Positions 1-7,542 of a stretch of 35,516 nt of DNA are shown here, piece by piece; within the stretch, counting starts at the first letter, position 1, and every line of letters begins with the position of its first letter. Below the pieces are notes generated by a model. That model was given only the letters and a program-made list of their open reading frames with translations. It was not told the origin of the DNA and did no database searches. The translations under genes were made by a program, and so were the position numbers. The DNA is taken from assembly GCA_904397185.1 (NCBI GenBank), contig CAJFOL010000073.1, positions 1-35,516 of the forward strand. The letters run 5' to 3'. This stretch comes from an uncultured Clostridia bacterium (lineage in GTDB: Bacteria; Bacillota; Clostridia; Christensenellales; UBA1242).

Positions 1-719
1 TCTAATTTAGTACAATTAGCAAAAGCCCCTGCTCCAATATTTTTTAATGTATTAATATCTTCAAACTCGAATGTTGCATTTGTAAAATTACTAAAAGCAC
101 CATTTCCAAGATCTGTAATACTAGAAGGAATGACAACTTTTTCTACGTTTCCAGATATTGTAGGTTCTTCCATTGTTAGAAGATCATCTACAGTACCGGT
201 GAACGTCGGAAAAAGTTTGACAGAATCAATCTTGTAATCTTCTCCACTATAACAAATTAAATTTCCATAATCATTAAATCTAATGGTACTAAGTTGCGAA
301 GTATCTCCACCATTATTCACATAAGATGCCAAATTAGTATTTAAAAACTCAGTTCCATCTAATTCTATTAAATCAACAATTTCTGGGAATATTAACGGTC
401 CTGCCATTAATACAACTATACGGACTATAATAGATTCTGCATCATCTCCATCAGGGAGTGTCAGAGAGATATTTCTAGCCCCTTCACCAGTTGAAATAGT
501 TTGAAATTTTAAGATAGGATAATCTTCCTCAGATATATTATTATCGCTCATGTAGTTTTGCCATTCTTCAATGTTTGCAAATTCAATTGTTGTTCCATCA
601 TTTAAGAAAAATGTAAAATTCTCGAGTGCCATCACTTTATTTTGCATTTCTTCAGTAACTTCTTGAGTCAAATCAACTTCAAGTGTCTCAATATATTCTT
701 GCCATAGTTGAGTTTTATT
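1..719 (-). pseudogene. BspA-like leucine-rich-repeat protein, C-terminus cut by window edge, 5' end damaged
   Basis: An open minus-strand frame runs from an in-frame stop near 730 to the left edge. Its last part reads ITDLGNGAFSNFT and then TLKNIGAGAFANCTKL, the GAF-N-T/C-L signature of BspA-like (LRR_5) leucine-rich repeats, usually found in surface or secreted proteins of gut bacteria. The upstream ~190 residues are not recognised. No good start codon exists: the first in-frame ATG is at 647-645, has no Shine-Dalgarno site and would give no signal peptide, while protein-like sequence (NKTQLWQEYIETLEVDL) continues upstream of it to the stop. A promoter-like TGC-AATAAT (756-748) is followed 6 nt later by an ATG (741-739) that is out of frame by one base. 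I infer a frameshifted or 5'-truncated gene; a cryptic start remains possible. The end of the gene lies outside the window. Confidence 0.55.
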
Positions 720-750
720 TGATATTTATATATTGATACATATAATTATT

Positions 751-795
751 ATTGCATTTTTTATTGTTTAATCAAGATTTATTGCATTTTTTATT
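751..795. repeat. 15-bp direct repeat downstream of uvrA
   Basis: The sequence attgcattttttatt occurs at 751-765 and again at 781-795, a 30-bp period, in the short gap between the end of uvrA and the damaged LRR gene. On the minus strand each copy carries a TGC-AATAA(T/A) element resembling an extended -10 box. It looks like a small tandem duplication. I see no convincing terminator hairpin for uvrA in this gap. Confidence 0.6.
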
Positions 796-799
796 AATG

Positions 800-3631
800 T
801 TATTTCAAATATTTTTTGAGATGTTTGCCTGTGTAGGACTTTTCTACCTTTGCGACTTCTTCTGGAGTTCCTGTTGCGACAATCGTTCCGCCACCACTAC
901 CACCTTCTGGTCCAAGGTCAATGATATAATCTGCAGATTTGATTACGTCAAGATTGTGTTCAATCACAACCACGGTATTGCCATTTTCAACAAGCCGATT
1001 AAGTATGGATATGAGTTTTTTGATATCATACATATGAAGTCCTGTTGTCGGTTCGTCAAGGAGATAGATAGTTTTACCTGTCGACTTTTTAGAAAGTTCG
1101 GTCGCAAGTTTTACCCTCTGTGCTTCACCTCCTGACAGAGTGGTTGCTGGCTGCCCAAGTTTTATATAGTCAAGCCCAACGTCATGGAGTGCTTGCACTT
1201 TATTCTTGATTGATGGGATATTTTCAAAAAATTTGAGTGCCTCTTCAACAGTCATATCAAGGACGTCTGAAATGCTCTTCCCCTTATATTTAACCTCCAG
1301 TGTCTCGCGATTATACCTATGACCTTTGCACACTTCGCAAGGCACGATTATATCTGGCAGGAAGTACATTTCAATCTCTTTCACACCTGCACCCTCACAA
1401 GCATCACAACGTCCGCCTTTTACATTGAATGAAAATCTACCTGCACTGTATCCTCTAGCCTTTGCATCTGGTGTGCTTGCAAAAAGTTCTCGAATATACG
1501 AAAATAATCCAACATAGGTTGCAGGGTTGGAACGTGGAGTTCTCCCGATTGGTGATTGGTCAATATCAATCACTTTGTCAAGAAGTTCGACATTTTCTAT
1601 CTTGTCAAACTTGCCAAGTTCCAGTTTGGAGTTATTCAATTTGTTTGACAAATATGGATATATAACATCATTCAAAAGTGAAGACTTACCACTGCCAGAC
1701 ACACCAGTTATGCAAGTAAACACACCAAGCGGAATATCAACATTGAGTTTTTTAAGGTTATTCTCTCTTGCTCCCCGAACCTTTAAAAATTTATCCGATT
1801 TACGTCTACTTGTAGGCACCTCAATCTTCTCTTGACCTGTCAAAAACTTTGCGGTCACTGAATTTGGTGACTTTATGATATCTTCATATGTGCCATTGCC
1901 AACGATTTCACCACCATGCACACCAGCATAAGGTCCAACGTCAACTATCCAATCGGCAGAGCGAATTGTATCCTCATCATGCTCTACGACTATCAAGGTA
2001 TTTCCTAGGTCTCTTAGGTTTTTAAGTGTGCCAATGAGTCTGTCATTGTCACGTTGGTGAAGTCCTATTGATGGCTCGTCAAGGATATACAATACTCCTG
2101 AAAGTCCACTGCCTATTTGGGTCGCAAGACGAATACGTTGACTCTCTCCACCTGACAAGGTCTCAGCAGAACGCGATAAGGTCAAATACTCAAGTCCTAC
2201 GTCTGACAAGAATTTCAGCCTTGCCCTTATTTCTTTTAAGATACTCTTTGCAATCTCCGCTTTTTCTATTGATAAATTTAAATCATCGAAATACGGCAAA
2301 AGTTCCCCGACCGACATATCGCAGACTTCGGCTATATTCTTGCCTTTTATCTTGACCGACAATGCACTTTCATTCAATCGTTTGCCTTTGCAAGTCGGAC
2401 AGGTTATTTCTCTTACAAACTTGCCTATTTCAAAACGAATAAAATCACTCTTACTTTCGGCAAGTCTTCGTTTTAAGTTGTTTATAATTCCCTCAAATGA
2501 CAATGCTTTTTTGCCGTTGAAATGCTCAAAAGTCTTGTTTCGTGTTTCATTTTCGTACAAATCAAGTTTCTCGCCATTGTTACCATAAAGCAAAAGTTCT
2601 ATGTGCTTGCGAGGGAGTTTCTCAACCGGGCAATCTAGGTCAATATCGTATTTTTTTGCAAGTGCCTTGATGTAACGTTCCGCAAGTCCGCCACCGTCCA
2701 TTCGCCAGCCAGTCGCATTGAATGCCCCTTGATTGACAGACAAATGAGCATCTTTTAAGATAATATCCTCGGACACGTCAGAATATACACCAAGTCCAGA
2801 ACACGTTGGGCAGGCTCCATATGGTGCATTGAATGAAAAAAGTCTTGGAGTTATCTCTTCAAGTGTCCAGCCACAGTATGGGCAGGCATAATTTGTGCTG
2901 AAAAGTTGTTCGCCGTCATCATTATCGACTATGACCAGTCCTTCGGCAAGTTTCACTGCCGTTTCGATGCTGTCGGTCAAACGCGAATTGATGCCATCTT
3001 TCAGTACGAGCCTATCTACCACAACACGAATATTGTGCTTGATATTTTTGTCTAGGTTTATCTCTTCATCAAGCAGATAAATACTACCATCCACCTGCAC
3101 ACGAGTGTAACCTGACTTTTTTAAACTCTCAAACTGCTTAGCAAATGTGCCTTTTTGTCCTCTAACAATTGGTGCCAGTATGGTCAATTTGCTCCCTAGT
3201 CTCATTGTAAGAATAGCATCAACTATTTGGTCAACGGTCTGTTGAGAGATTGGTTTGTTACAATGCGGACAGTAAGGAGTTCCAACACGAGCGAAAAGCA
3301 ATCTTAAATAGTCATAGATTTCAGTCACAGTGCCGACAGTCGAACGTGGGTTGTGGTTTGTTGTCTTTTGGTCAATAGATATCGCTGGGCTTAATCCGTC
3401 AATTGACTCAACGTCTGGCTTCTGTGCTTGCCCTAAAAATTGACGTGCATAAGAAGAGAGGCTCTCAATATAACGTCTCTGTCCTTCTGCAAAAATTGTA
3501 CCAAAAGCAAGACTCGACTTTCCTGAACCACTGACACCAGTAAACACAATAAGTTTGTTTTTGGGTATTTCCAAATCTATATTTTTTAAATTATTTTCTT
3601 TTGCACCTTTAATAACTATTTTATCTTTCAT
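800..3631 (-). CDS. uvrA: UvrABC excinuclease subunit A (UvrA)
   Basis: UvrA is the damage-sensing ATPase of nucleotide excision repair. It dimerises, scans DNA with UvrB and loads UvrB onto lesions in the cytoplasm. The 943-residue length is normal. The N-terminal Walker A is GVSGSGKS (residues 32-39). The insertion zinc module shows CPYCGW...CPTCSGLG, the first ABC signature is [14 protein letters not shown], and Walker B is [12 protein letters not shown]. The second half repeats the layout: [13 protein letters not shown], zinc finger CDACEGAG...[10 protein letters not shown], signature [12 protein letters not shown] and [11 protein letters not shown]. It starts [10 protein letters not shown] at the family's usual position. 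There is no Shine-Dalgarno site; the -10 box ends 7 nt before the ATG, so the transcript is probably leaderless. uvrB is not adjacent but 4 kb upstream in the same orientation, with three unrelated genes and one small ORF between. Confidence 0.98.
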   Translation of the reverse strand: MKDKIVIKGAKENNLKNIDLEIPKNKLIVFTGVSGSGKSSLAFGTIFAEGQRRYIESLSSYARQFLGQAQKPDVESIDGLSPAISIDQKTTNHNPRSTVGTVTEIYDYLRLLFARVGTPYCPHCNKPISQQTVDQIVDAILTMRLGSKLTILAPIVRGQKGTFAKQFESLKKSGYTRVQVDGSIYLLDEEINLDKNIKHNIRVVVDRLVLKDGINSRLTDSIETAVKLAEGLVIVDNDDGEQLFSTNYACPYCGWTLEEITPRLFSFNAPYGACPTCSGLGVYSDVSEDIILKDAHLSVNQGAFNATGWRMDGGGLAERYIKALAKKYDIDLDCPVEKLPRKHIELLLYGNNGEKLDLYENETRNKTFEHFNGKKALSFEGIINNLKRRLAESKSDFIRFEIGKFVREITCPTCKGKRLNESALSVKIKGKNIAEVCDMSVGELLPYFDDLNLSIEKAEIAKSILKEIRARLKFLSDVGLEYLTLSRSAETLSGGESQRIRLATQIGSGLSGVLYILDEPSIGLHQRDNDRLIGTLKNLRDLGNTLIVVEHDEDTIRSADWIVDVGPYAGVHGGEIVGNGTYEDIIKSPNSVTAKFLTGQEKIEVPTSRRKSDKFLKVRGARENNLKKLNVDIPLGVFTCITGVSGSGKSSLLNDVIYPYLSNKLNNSKLELGKFDKIENVELLDKVIDIDQSPIGRTPRSNPATYVGLFSYIRELFASTPDAKARGYSAGRFSFNVKGGRCDACEGAGVKEIEMYFLPDIIVPCEVCKGHRYNRETLEVKYKGKSISDVLDMTVEEALKFFENIPSIKNKVQALHDVGLDYIKLGQPATTLSGGEAQRVKLATELSKKSTGKTIYLLDEPTTGLHMYDIKKLISILNRLVENGNTVVVIEHNLDVIKSADYIIDLGPEGGSGGGTIVATGTPEEVAKVEKSYTGKHLKKYLK

Positions 3632-3637
3632 ACTTTT

Positions 3638-3666
3638 ATTATACCACTTTTATTTTTAACTAACAA
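3638..3666 (-). promoter_or_regulatory. uvrA promoter, predicted leaderless transcript
   Basis: On the minus strand the -35 box is TTGTTA (3666-3661), then a 17-bp spacer and -10 TATAAT (3643-3638). Six bases then separate the -10 from the uvrA ATG (3631). A start site 7 nt after the -10 falls on the A of the ATG, so no 5' leader and no ribosome-binding site would exist. No LexA (GAAC-N4-GTTC) box is visible. Confidence 0.7.
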
Positions 3667-3687
3667 ATTTTTAATACATTTACACCA

Positions 3688-3717
3688 AAAAAGTCAAACG
3701 ATTTTGTTTGACTTTTT
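3688..3717 (-). terminator. Terminator of the WG-protein/small-ORF unit
   Basis: A 12-bp perfect stem (3688-3699 with 3706-3717) and 6-nt loop, core AGTCAAAC/GTTTGACT, is followed on the minus strand by a T run. The stem is flanked by A and T runs, so it could also act in the other direction, but it sits just upstream of the uvrA promoter and downstream of the minus-strand small ORF. Confidence 0.75.
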
Positions 3718-3771
3718 AAGAAAAATTTTCAATCTCATTTTTAGAAAAATCCAATTTGTAATTATATAAAA

Positions 3772-3882
3772 CTATCTTTTCGCTTTGTTATCCGCTTTGA
3801 CAATTTTGTCAAGTTTTAATAGACATTTGGAGGTTGTTTCATAGATTTCACCAATTATTTTATTTGCTTCGGCTTTATTCAT
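3772..3882 (-). CDS. Small 36-residue protein coupled to the WG-repeat gene
   Basis: The ATG (3882-3880) lies inside the last codons of the preceding WG-repeat gene (overlap AATGAATAA), 6 nt after a strong Shine-Dalgarno site AAGGAGG. The product starts MNKAEANKIIGEIYET and ends VKADNKAKR. It is hydrophilic, lysine-rich and probably helical (a basic amphipathic helix), with one cysteine and no membrane segment. The frame closes with TAG before the shared terminator at 3688-3717, so gene, overlap and terminator look like one unit. I do not recognise the sequence. The coupling suggests a partner of the WG protein, which is inference. The alternative is that the Shine-Dalgarno site is chance within the codons for SKEGE and the frame is not translated. 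Confidence 0.5.
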   Translation of the reverse strand: MNKAEANKIIGEIYETTSKCLLKLDKIVKADNKAKR

Positions 3883-5470
3883 TCTCGCCCTCCTTGGATA
3901 TATTCATTATATTTTGTGCTGTCTTATTATGAATTTGAAGTAGGCTTTCTGCAGCCTCCTTTCTAACTTTTTCTATCTTCTCTTGCTGGCTTTGTTTATT
4001 GGCTTTTTCTTTTGCAATTTCGGTCGCTCTTTCAATCACTAATTTAGAAATTTCGCTATATTCTTCAGTCGCCTTGGCTATCTCTTCTTCGTTTTCGCAT
4101 TCATCTATTTTGTCCTGAACTTGGCATCCAGCAAGGAAAGAATAAAGTGCAAAATAATCCCCACTATTTTCAGCATTTATACACTCTTTTAATACATTAG
4201 GCAAGTATTCGATCTCGGTGCTTAAAAGTAGATCTAAAGTATCCTTTTCTTCATCTGACAAGACTGCCTTTTTGCCATTTCCAGTCACATCTTTGTAACA
4301 TTTCTTTGTGATAAAACTCCAACCTTCTTGAGTCCTATATGCAATAAAGCCGTTTTTTTCTTCTATTTTTATTATCGGATTTTTAGGGTCAGACTCTAAA
4401 ACAAGTTTGCCGTCTTTACTATAATAATCACGTACAGTACTATCTTTTACCGCTCTCTTCCCATCATCTAGATAGCAAACATAGCCATATTTGCTTGATT
4501 TTATATCTTTATATTTATCTGATGGTGTAATCACAACTTTGCCATCATTATCCAAAATGCCACATTCATAAACAGTCATTGCAGACTCATCAAGGTATAC
4601 TTTTTCGCGTCTCTTCACAACTTTAAAGCCATCGCCTACAGTTTTAATTGACTCATATTCAAAAGGTATAATTTGTTTGCCCTCGCTGTTAAAGTAGCCA
4701 CAACTATAATTATGATTTCTTGTTACTCTAAAACCATCGCCTAGTTGTTCTATATTGTCGTACTTTTCAGGAATTATCACTTTGCCATTTTTATCATATA
4801 CCCCGAAATGTTCCCCTTGTACAATAAAACCATTGTTGATAGACAAAATTTCTTTATAACTTTTAGGCAAAATTTGTTCTCCTTCCATATTGAAAACAGT
4901 ATAATTGTCGTTAAGGTCTTGTGCAATAATATATTCGCCACCTTCTCTTATCTCTTTATAATTGCATGGAATTATCTCTTTGCCGTCTTTATAATAACCT
5001 CTTCTTATTACTTGAAATAATTGTGGCATTTCGTCATCGGCATCAGAGACCATAAAACCCTGCCCAATTTTGATGACGTCCGAATACTCGCAAGGCACTA
5101 AAATATCACCATTATAACTTGCAAGACCTTTTCGTATTCCATTAACACTATGGTAAGTCAAAAGAAACCCGTCATTATTTACTTTTATATCAGCATACTT
5201 TGAAGGCAAAACTTCTCTTCCGTCTAATGTTCTATATCCCCAACAGCCGTTTTCTTTTACAAAGTATCCGCCTTTGTAATATTCTTCTCTTATTTTATCA
5301 TATTTACATTCTAAGGTTTGAATGCCACTTTCAGTCACAAATCCACATTTACCTTTTTGCCAAACAATATAGCCATAGTCTGCTTTTTCAATATCACTAA
5401 ATGGTCCTAACTTCTCGCCATAATTTGCAACCAAATATTTTCTATTAAATAGTCCTTTTTGTATTTCCAT
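3875..5470 (-). CDS. WG-repeat protein with C-terminal coiled coil
   Basis: The 531-residue protein has no signal peptide or membrane segment, so it is probably cytoplasmic. From about residue 10 to 380 it consists of about ten degenerate WG (KWGYID-type) repeats of the form G[FY]xxxxGxxxxPxxYxxI. Examples are CWGYRTLDGREVLPSKYADI, FGVYDKNGKVIIPEKYDNI and CGYFNSEGKQIIPFEYESI. WG repeats form beta-propeller-like or solenoid folds of mostly unknown role. Residues ~390-530 are helical and highly charged and probably form a coiled coil (EKANKQSQQEKIEKVRKEAAES). It starts at MEIQKGLF with Shine-Dalgarno AAGGAGA seven bases upstream. It has its own promoter and terminator and overlaps a downstream 36-codon ORF. 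Its N-terminus resembles that of the WG protein encoded at 5598-6389 (KYLVANYGEKLGPF versus QYFLVDKEKEYGPY), indicating paralogy. Confidence 0.85.
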   Translation of the reverse strand: MEIQKGLFNRKYLVANYGEKLGPFSDIEKADYGYIVWQKGKCGFVTESGIQTLECKYDKIREEYYKGGYFVKENGCWGYRTLDGREVLPSKYADIKVNNDGFLLTYHSVNGIRKGLASYNGDILVPCEYSDVIKIGQGFMVSDADDEMPQLFQVIRRGYYKDGKEIIPCNYKEIREGGEYIIAQDLNDNYTVFNMEGEQILPKSYKEILSINNGFIVQGEHFGVYDKNGKVIIPEKYDNIEQLGDGFRVTRNHNYSCGYFNSEGKQIIPFEYESIKTVGDGFKVVKRREKVYLDESAMTVYECGILDNDGKVVITPSDKYKDIKSSKYGYVCYLDDGKRAVKDSTVRDYYSKDGKLVLESDPKNPIIKIEEKNGFIAYRTQEGWSFITKKCYKDVTGNGKKAVLSDEEKDTLDLLLSTEIEYLPNVLKECINAENSGDYFALYSFLAGCQVQDKIDECENEEEIAKATEEYSEISKLVIERATEIAKEKANKQSQQEKIEKVRKEAAESLLQIHNKTAQNIMNISKEGENE

Positions 5471-5490
5471 ATTTCTCTCCTTATTGATAA

Positions 5491-5519
5491 ATTATAACAT
5501 AAATCGCCCTTTAAGTCAA
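5491..5519 (-). promoter_or_regulatory. Promoter of the 531-aa WG-repeat gene
   Basis: On the minus strand, -35 TTGACT (5519-5514), a 17-bp spacer ending in TGT, and -10 TATAAT (5496-5491) form an extended, near-consensus sigma-A promoter. The predicted start near 5484 leaves a 14-nt leader that begins almost at the AAGGAGA ribosome-binding site. Confidence 0.85.
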
Positions 5520-5534
5520 TATGAGACGATAAAA

Positions 5535-5554
5535 AAGATAGGATGACCTATCTT
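5535..5554 (-). terminator. Terminator of the 263-aa WG-repeat gene
   Basis: An 8-bp stem AAGATAGG/CCTATCTT with a 4-nt loop is followed on the minus strand by TTTT, 43 nt after the stop codon of the WG gene at 5598. It separates that gene from the promoter of the next WG gene. Confidence 0.8.
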
Positions 5555-5597
5555 CTCAATTTAAACATTTCTCTCTAATCGGGTGTTTTTTGCACTT

Positions 5598-6389
5598 TTA
5601 GTAAAGTTCGTAATCAATATTATCGAAAAATCTACTATTATCATCTAAATGTTGTACATTTCCGTCTTCACTTACAAGGTCAACACCATTTTTGTCTGCC
5701 TTAATCTTGTCATAAATTATAGGTGTAACTGCCTTTCCTGTTCTATCGAATAATCCAAACTTGCCATTCTGCTCAGCAATAATCAGATTTTTAGAAATAG
5801 ATATGCTATCATAATTGCAAGGCATAATCTCCTCACCTTTTTCGTTTAAAACACCATATTTACCTTTTTTCTCCATTTGAAAAACATAAATTCCTAACAC
5901 TTTTCTTACTGCATAATATTTGCAAGGTATAACCTCATTCCCATTCTCATCACAAAATCCCATATTTAAATAGATTTTCTTCTCCCAATCATAAAGAGGC
6001 TTTTCGTCTTGTTGTCTTTGACGTTCTTCGTCAAGATGTCCAACTGAAAAACCATTTTTTACTCTACCGATTGCATAGTATTTTGCAGGAACGACCTGTT
6101 TGCCATTTTCATCAAGATAACCTAAATTAGTTCCGTTTGCAAAAATAAAACCTACAACTTTATGCTTGTAATAGTCATAATCTGGCTTTAAACTTTCATA
6201 AATTGGCAATACTACCTCGCCTTTTTCATCATCTACGTAGCCATATAAATACCCCTTATCGGTTTGCACCTCTGTTTTATAACCATGATGCAATCTATTA
6301 ACTTTGTCATATGGCCCATATTCTTTTTCTTTATCAACTAAAAAATATTGCGACTCGTTGTTATTATCTTCTATTTCTTTTATTAACAT
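5598..6389 (-). CDS. WG-repeat protein (short paralogue)
   Basis: The 263-residue protein has no signal peptide or membrane helix. At least four WG-type units are visible, such as LGYLDENGKQVVPAKYYAI (residues ~88-106), MGFCDENGNEVIPCKYYAV, KYGVLNEKGEEIMPCNYDSI and KFGLFDRTGKAVTPIIYDKI. A charged insertion (EERQRQQDEKPLYDWEKK) interrupts the array near residues 120-137. It is related to the 531-aa WG protein just downstream but lacks that protein's coiled-coil tail. The start is MLIKEIEDNN, with Shine-Dalgarno GAGGTGG five bases upstream. The gene has its own near-perfect promoter and its own terminator, so the two WG genes are a tandem duplication expressed separately. Function is unknown. 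Confidence 0.85.
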   Translation of the reverse strand: MLIKEIEDNNNESQYFLVDKEKEYGPYDKVNRLHHGYKTEVQTDKGYLYGYVDDEKGEVVLPIYESLKPDYDYYKHKVVGFIFANGTNLGYLDENGKQVVPAKYYAIGRVKNGFSVGHLDEERQRQQDEKPLYDWEKKIYLNMGFCDENGNEVIPCKYYAVRKVLGIYVFQMEKKGKYGVLNEKGEEIMPCNYDSISISKNLIIAEQNGKFGLFDRTGKAVTPIIYDKIKADKNGVDLVSEDGNVQHLDDNSRFFDNIDYELY

Positions 6390-6409
6390 AATCCACCTCT
6401 CTTAACTTG

Positions 6410-6438
6410 ATTTTAACATAAACAAAGCAAAATGTCAA
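6410..6438 (-). promoter_or_regulatory. Promoter of the 263-aa WG-repeat gene
   Basis: On the minus strand, -35 TTGACA (6438-6433), a 17-bp spacer ending TGT, and -10 TAAAAT (6415-6410). The predicted start near 6403 gives a 14-nt leader that contains the GAGGTGG ribosome-binding site. Confidence 0.85.
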
Positions 6439-6453
6439 TATCATTTATAATAA

Positions 6454-6483
6454 AAATACACCCCACTTGTTGTGTAAGGTGCA
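6454..6483 (-). terminator. Possible terminator of the Ig-like membrane protein gene
   Basis: On the minus strand a GCACCTTACAC...GTGGGGTGTA segment can form an imperfect hairpin (CACC/GGTG and CAC/GTG with an internal bulge), followed by TTTTTATT, about 10 nt after the stop codon at 6493. The stem is imperfect, so this is only moderately supported. Confidence 0.5.
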
Positions 6484-6492
6484 TTTATGCTT

Positions 6493-7416
6493 TTAATTCC
6501 ATTCAATATTATCTGGCAGAGATTGCAAAGGACAAGTCCTGTCATATTCAATTTGTCTTGCAACAGAACTATTGCCATAATCAATTGTCTCTTCTACAAC
6601 CCTAAGTTTTTCATCAAATTGATAATGTACGGTTGTCGAATTGTCATCTGTAACAAGATCAAGTGTGTAAAAACCATCTTGATAATTTAAAGTGACATTT
6701 TCAACGGTGATTATTTCAGCAAAAAGATTGTGGATAAAGTTGTAAATAAAGTTTTCAAGGCATGACTTTTCGCTGTCAAGCGAGATTGAAAGCAGTTGGC
6801 TGTATGCCTCTTCGATTGTCAAACTTGTGTGAGTTCCTGTCAGTGTTGACGGAGTATACTGATAGAGATATCCATCATTATAATATATTATCTCTATATC
6901 ATTTTCTTTAGTATAACCTTTTATATATATTTCTTCATTTGAAAAATAACTTTCAGACAAATTGCCATCATTAAGTACATCAACACTTTGGTACAAACTT
7001 GTCGTGCCACTATAACCTTGCAAAATAATATTTTCTAGTCCTGCAAGGTCAAGCACTTCAACTGTAAATGTGGTTGTAAGGTCATTGTAAGAGATATCTA
7101 TTGTATACTCTCCGAGTGTCATCTTATCAAACTCTGAATAATCTATAGTGAAGTCGGTGATATTTTGACTGCTGCCTTCGCTATCATAATAGGTCACTAC
7201 AACATTCTCTTGATTGAAATCTTCGCCCTGAAGATAGTAAACTTGTGAATTTTGTGTGTCAACAACTAATTGCTCTTGATAGGTCTGCTCGCCCTCTTGA
7301 CTTGATTGATTTTTTTGGTTATTTTCATTCCAAAGATAAACAAACAAGTAAATTAGTCCAGCAAATAATGCAAGAGTGATTATTACGGCGATAAATTTTA
7401 AAATTTTCTTTGCCAT
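6493..7416 (-). CDS. Membrane-anchored protein with an Ig-like domain
   Basis: The 307-residue protein has one N-terminal transmembrane segment (about residues 7-28, KFIAVIITLALFAGLIYLFVYLW) after a short KK-rich start and no lipobox, so it is probably anchored with its C-terminal part outside. Residues ~57-125 form a bacterial Ig-like domain (YDSEGSSQNITDFTIDYSEFD and then TLGEYTIDISYNDLTTTFTVEV). Residues ~130-307 are a beta-rich region with a weak resemblance to domains that follow Ig folds in Firmicute lipoproteins; I do not recognise it. A Gln/Asn/Ser-rich linker (30-50) separates membrane and Ig parts. It starts MAKKILKF, with Shine-Dalgarno AAAGGAG upstream and the only fully consensus promoter in the window, which predicts high expression. 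It is a single-gene transcription unit. No function can be assigned. Confidence 0.8.
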   Translation of the reverse strand: MAKKILKFIAVIITLALFAGLIYLFVYLWNENNQKNQSSQEGEQTYQEQLVVDTQNSQVYYLQGEDFNQENVVVTYYDSEGSSQNITDFTIDYSEFDKMTLGEYTIDISYNDLTTTFTVEVLDLAGLENIILQGYSGTTSLYQSVDVLNDGNLSESYFSNEEIYIKGYTKENDIEIIYYNDGYLYQYTPSTLTGTHTSLTIEEAYSQLLSISLDSEKSCLENFIYNFIHNLFAEIITVENVTLNYQDGFYTLDLVTDDNSTTVHYQFDEKLRVVEETIDYGNSSVARQIEYDRTCPLQSLPDNIEWN

Positions 7417-7439
7417 ATTTACTCCTTTTATGCAGAAAA

Positions 7440-7468
7440 ATTATAACACGACAAAAGTGCATTGTCAA
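7440..7468 (-). promoter_or_regulatory. Consensus promoter of the Ig-like membrane protein gene
   Basis: On the minus strand, -35 TTGACA (7468-7463), a 17-bp spacer ending TGT, and -10 TATAAT (7445-7440): both boxes perfect, with an extended -10. The predicted start near 7433 leaves a 17-nt leader containing AAAGGAG. Confidence 0.9.
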
Positions 7469-7542
7469 TATCAAAATTTCGCCAAAAATTATCTTTTAAA
7501 ATAAATTTTTTGTTTTTTGTTTGATTACATAAGATTTTATAT

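Noticed and set aside
6729-6737. Perfect DnaA-box match (TGTGGATAA)
   Set aside because: A single copy inside a coding sequence, with no cluster or origin-type context.
7469-7542. Terminator after uvrB
   Set aside because: Only short A/T complementarity with a large loop; not convincing enough to annotate.
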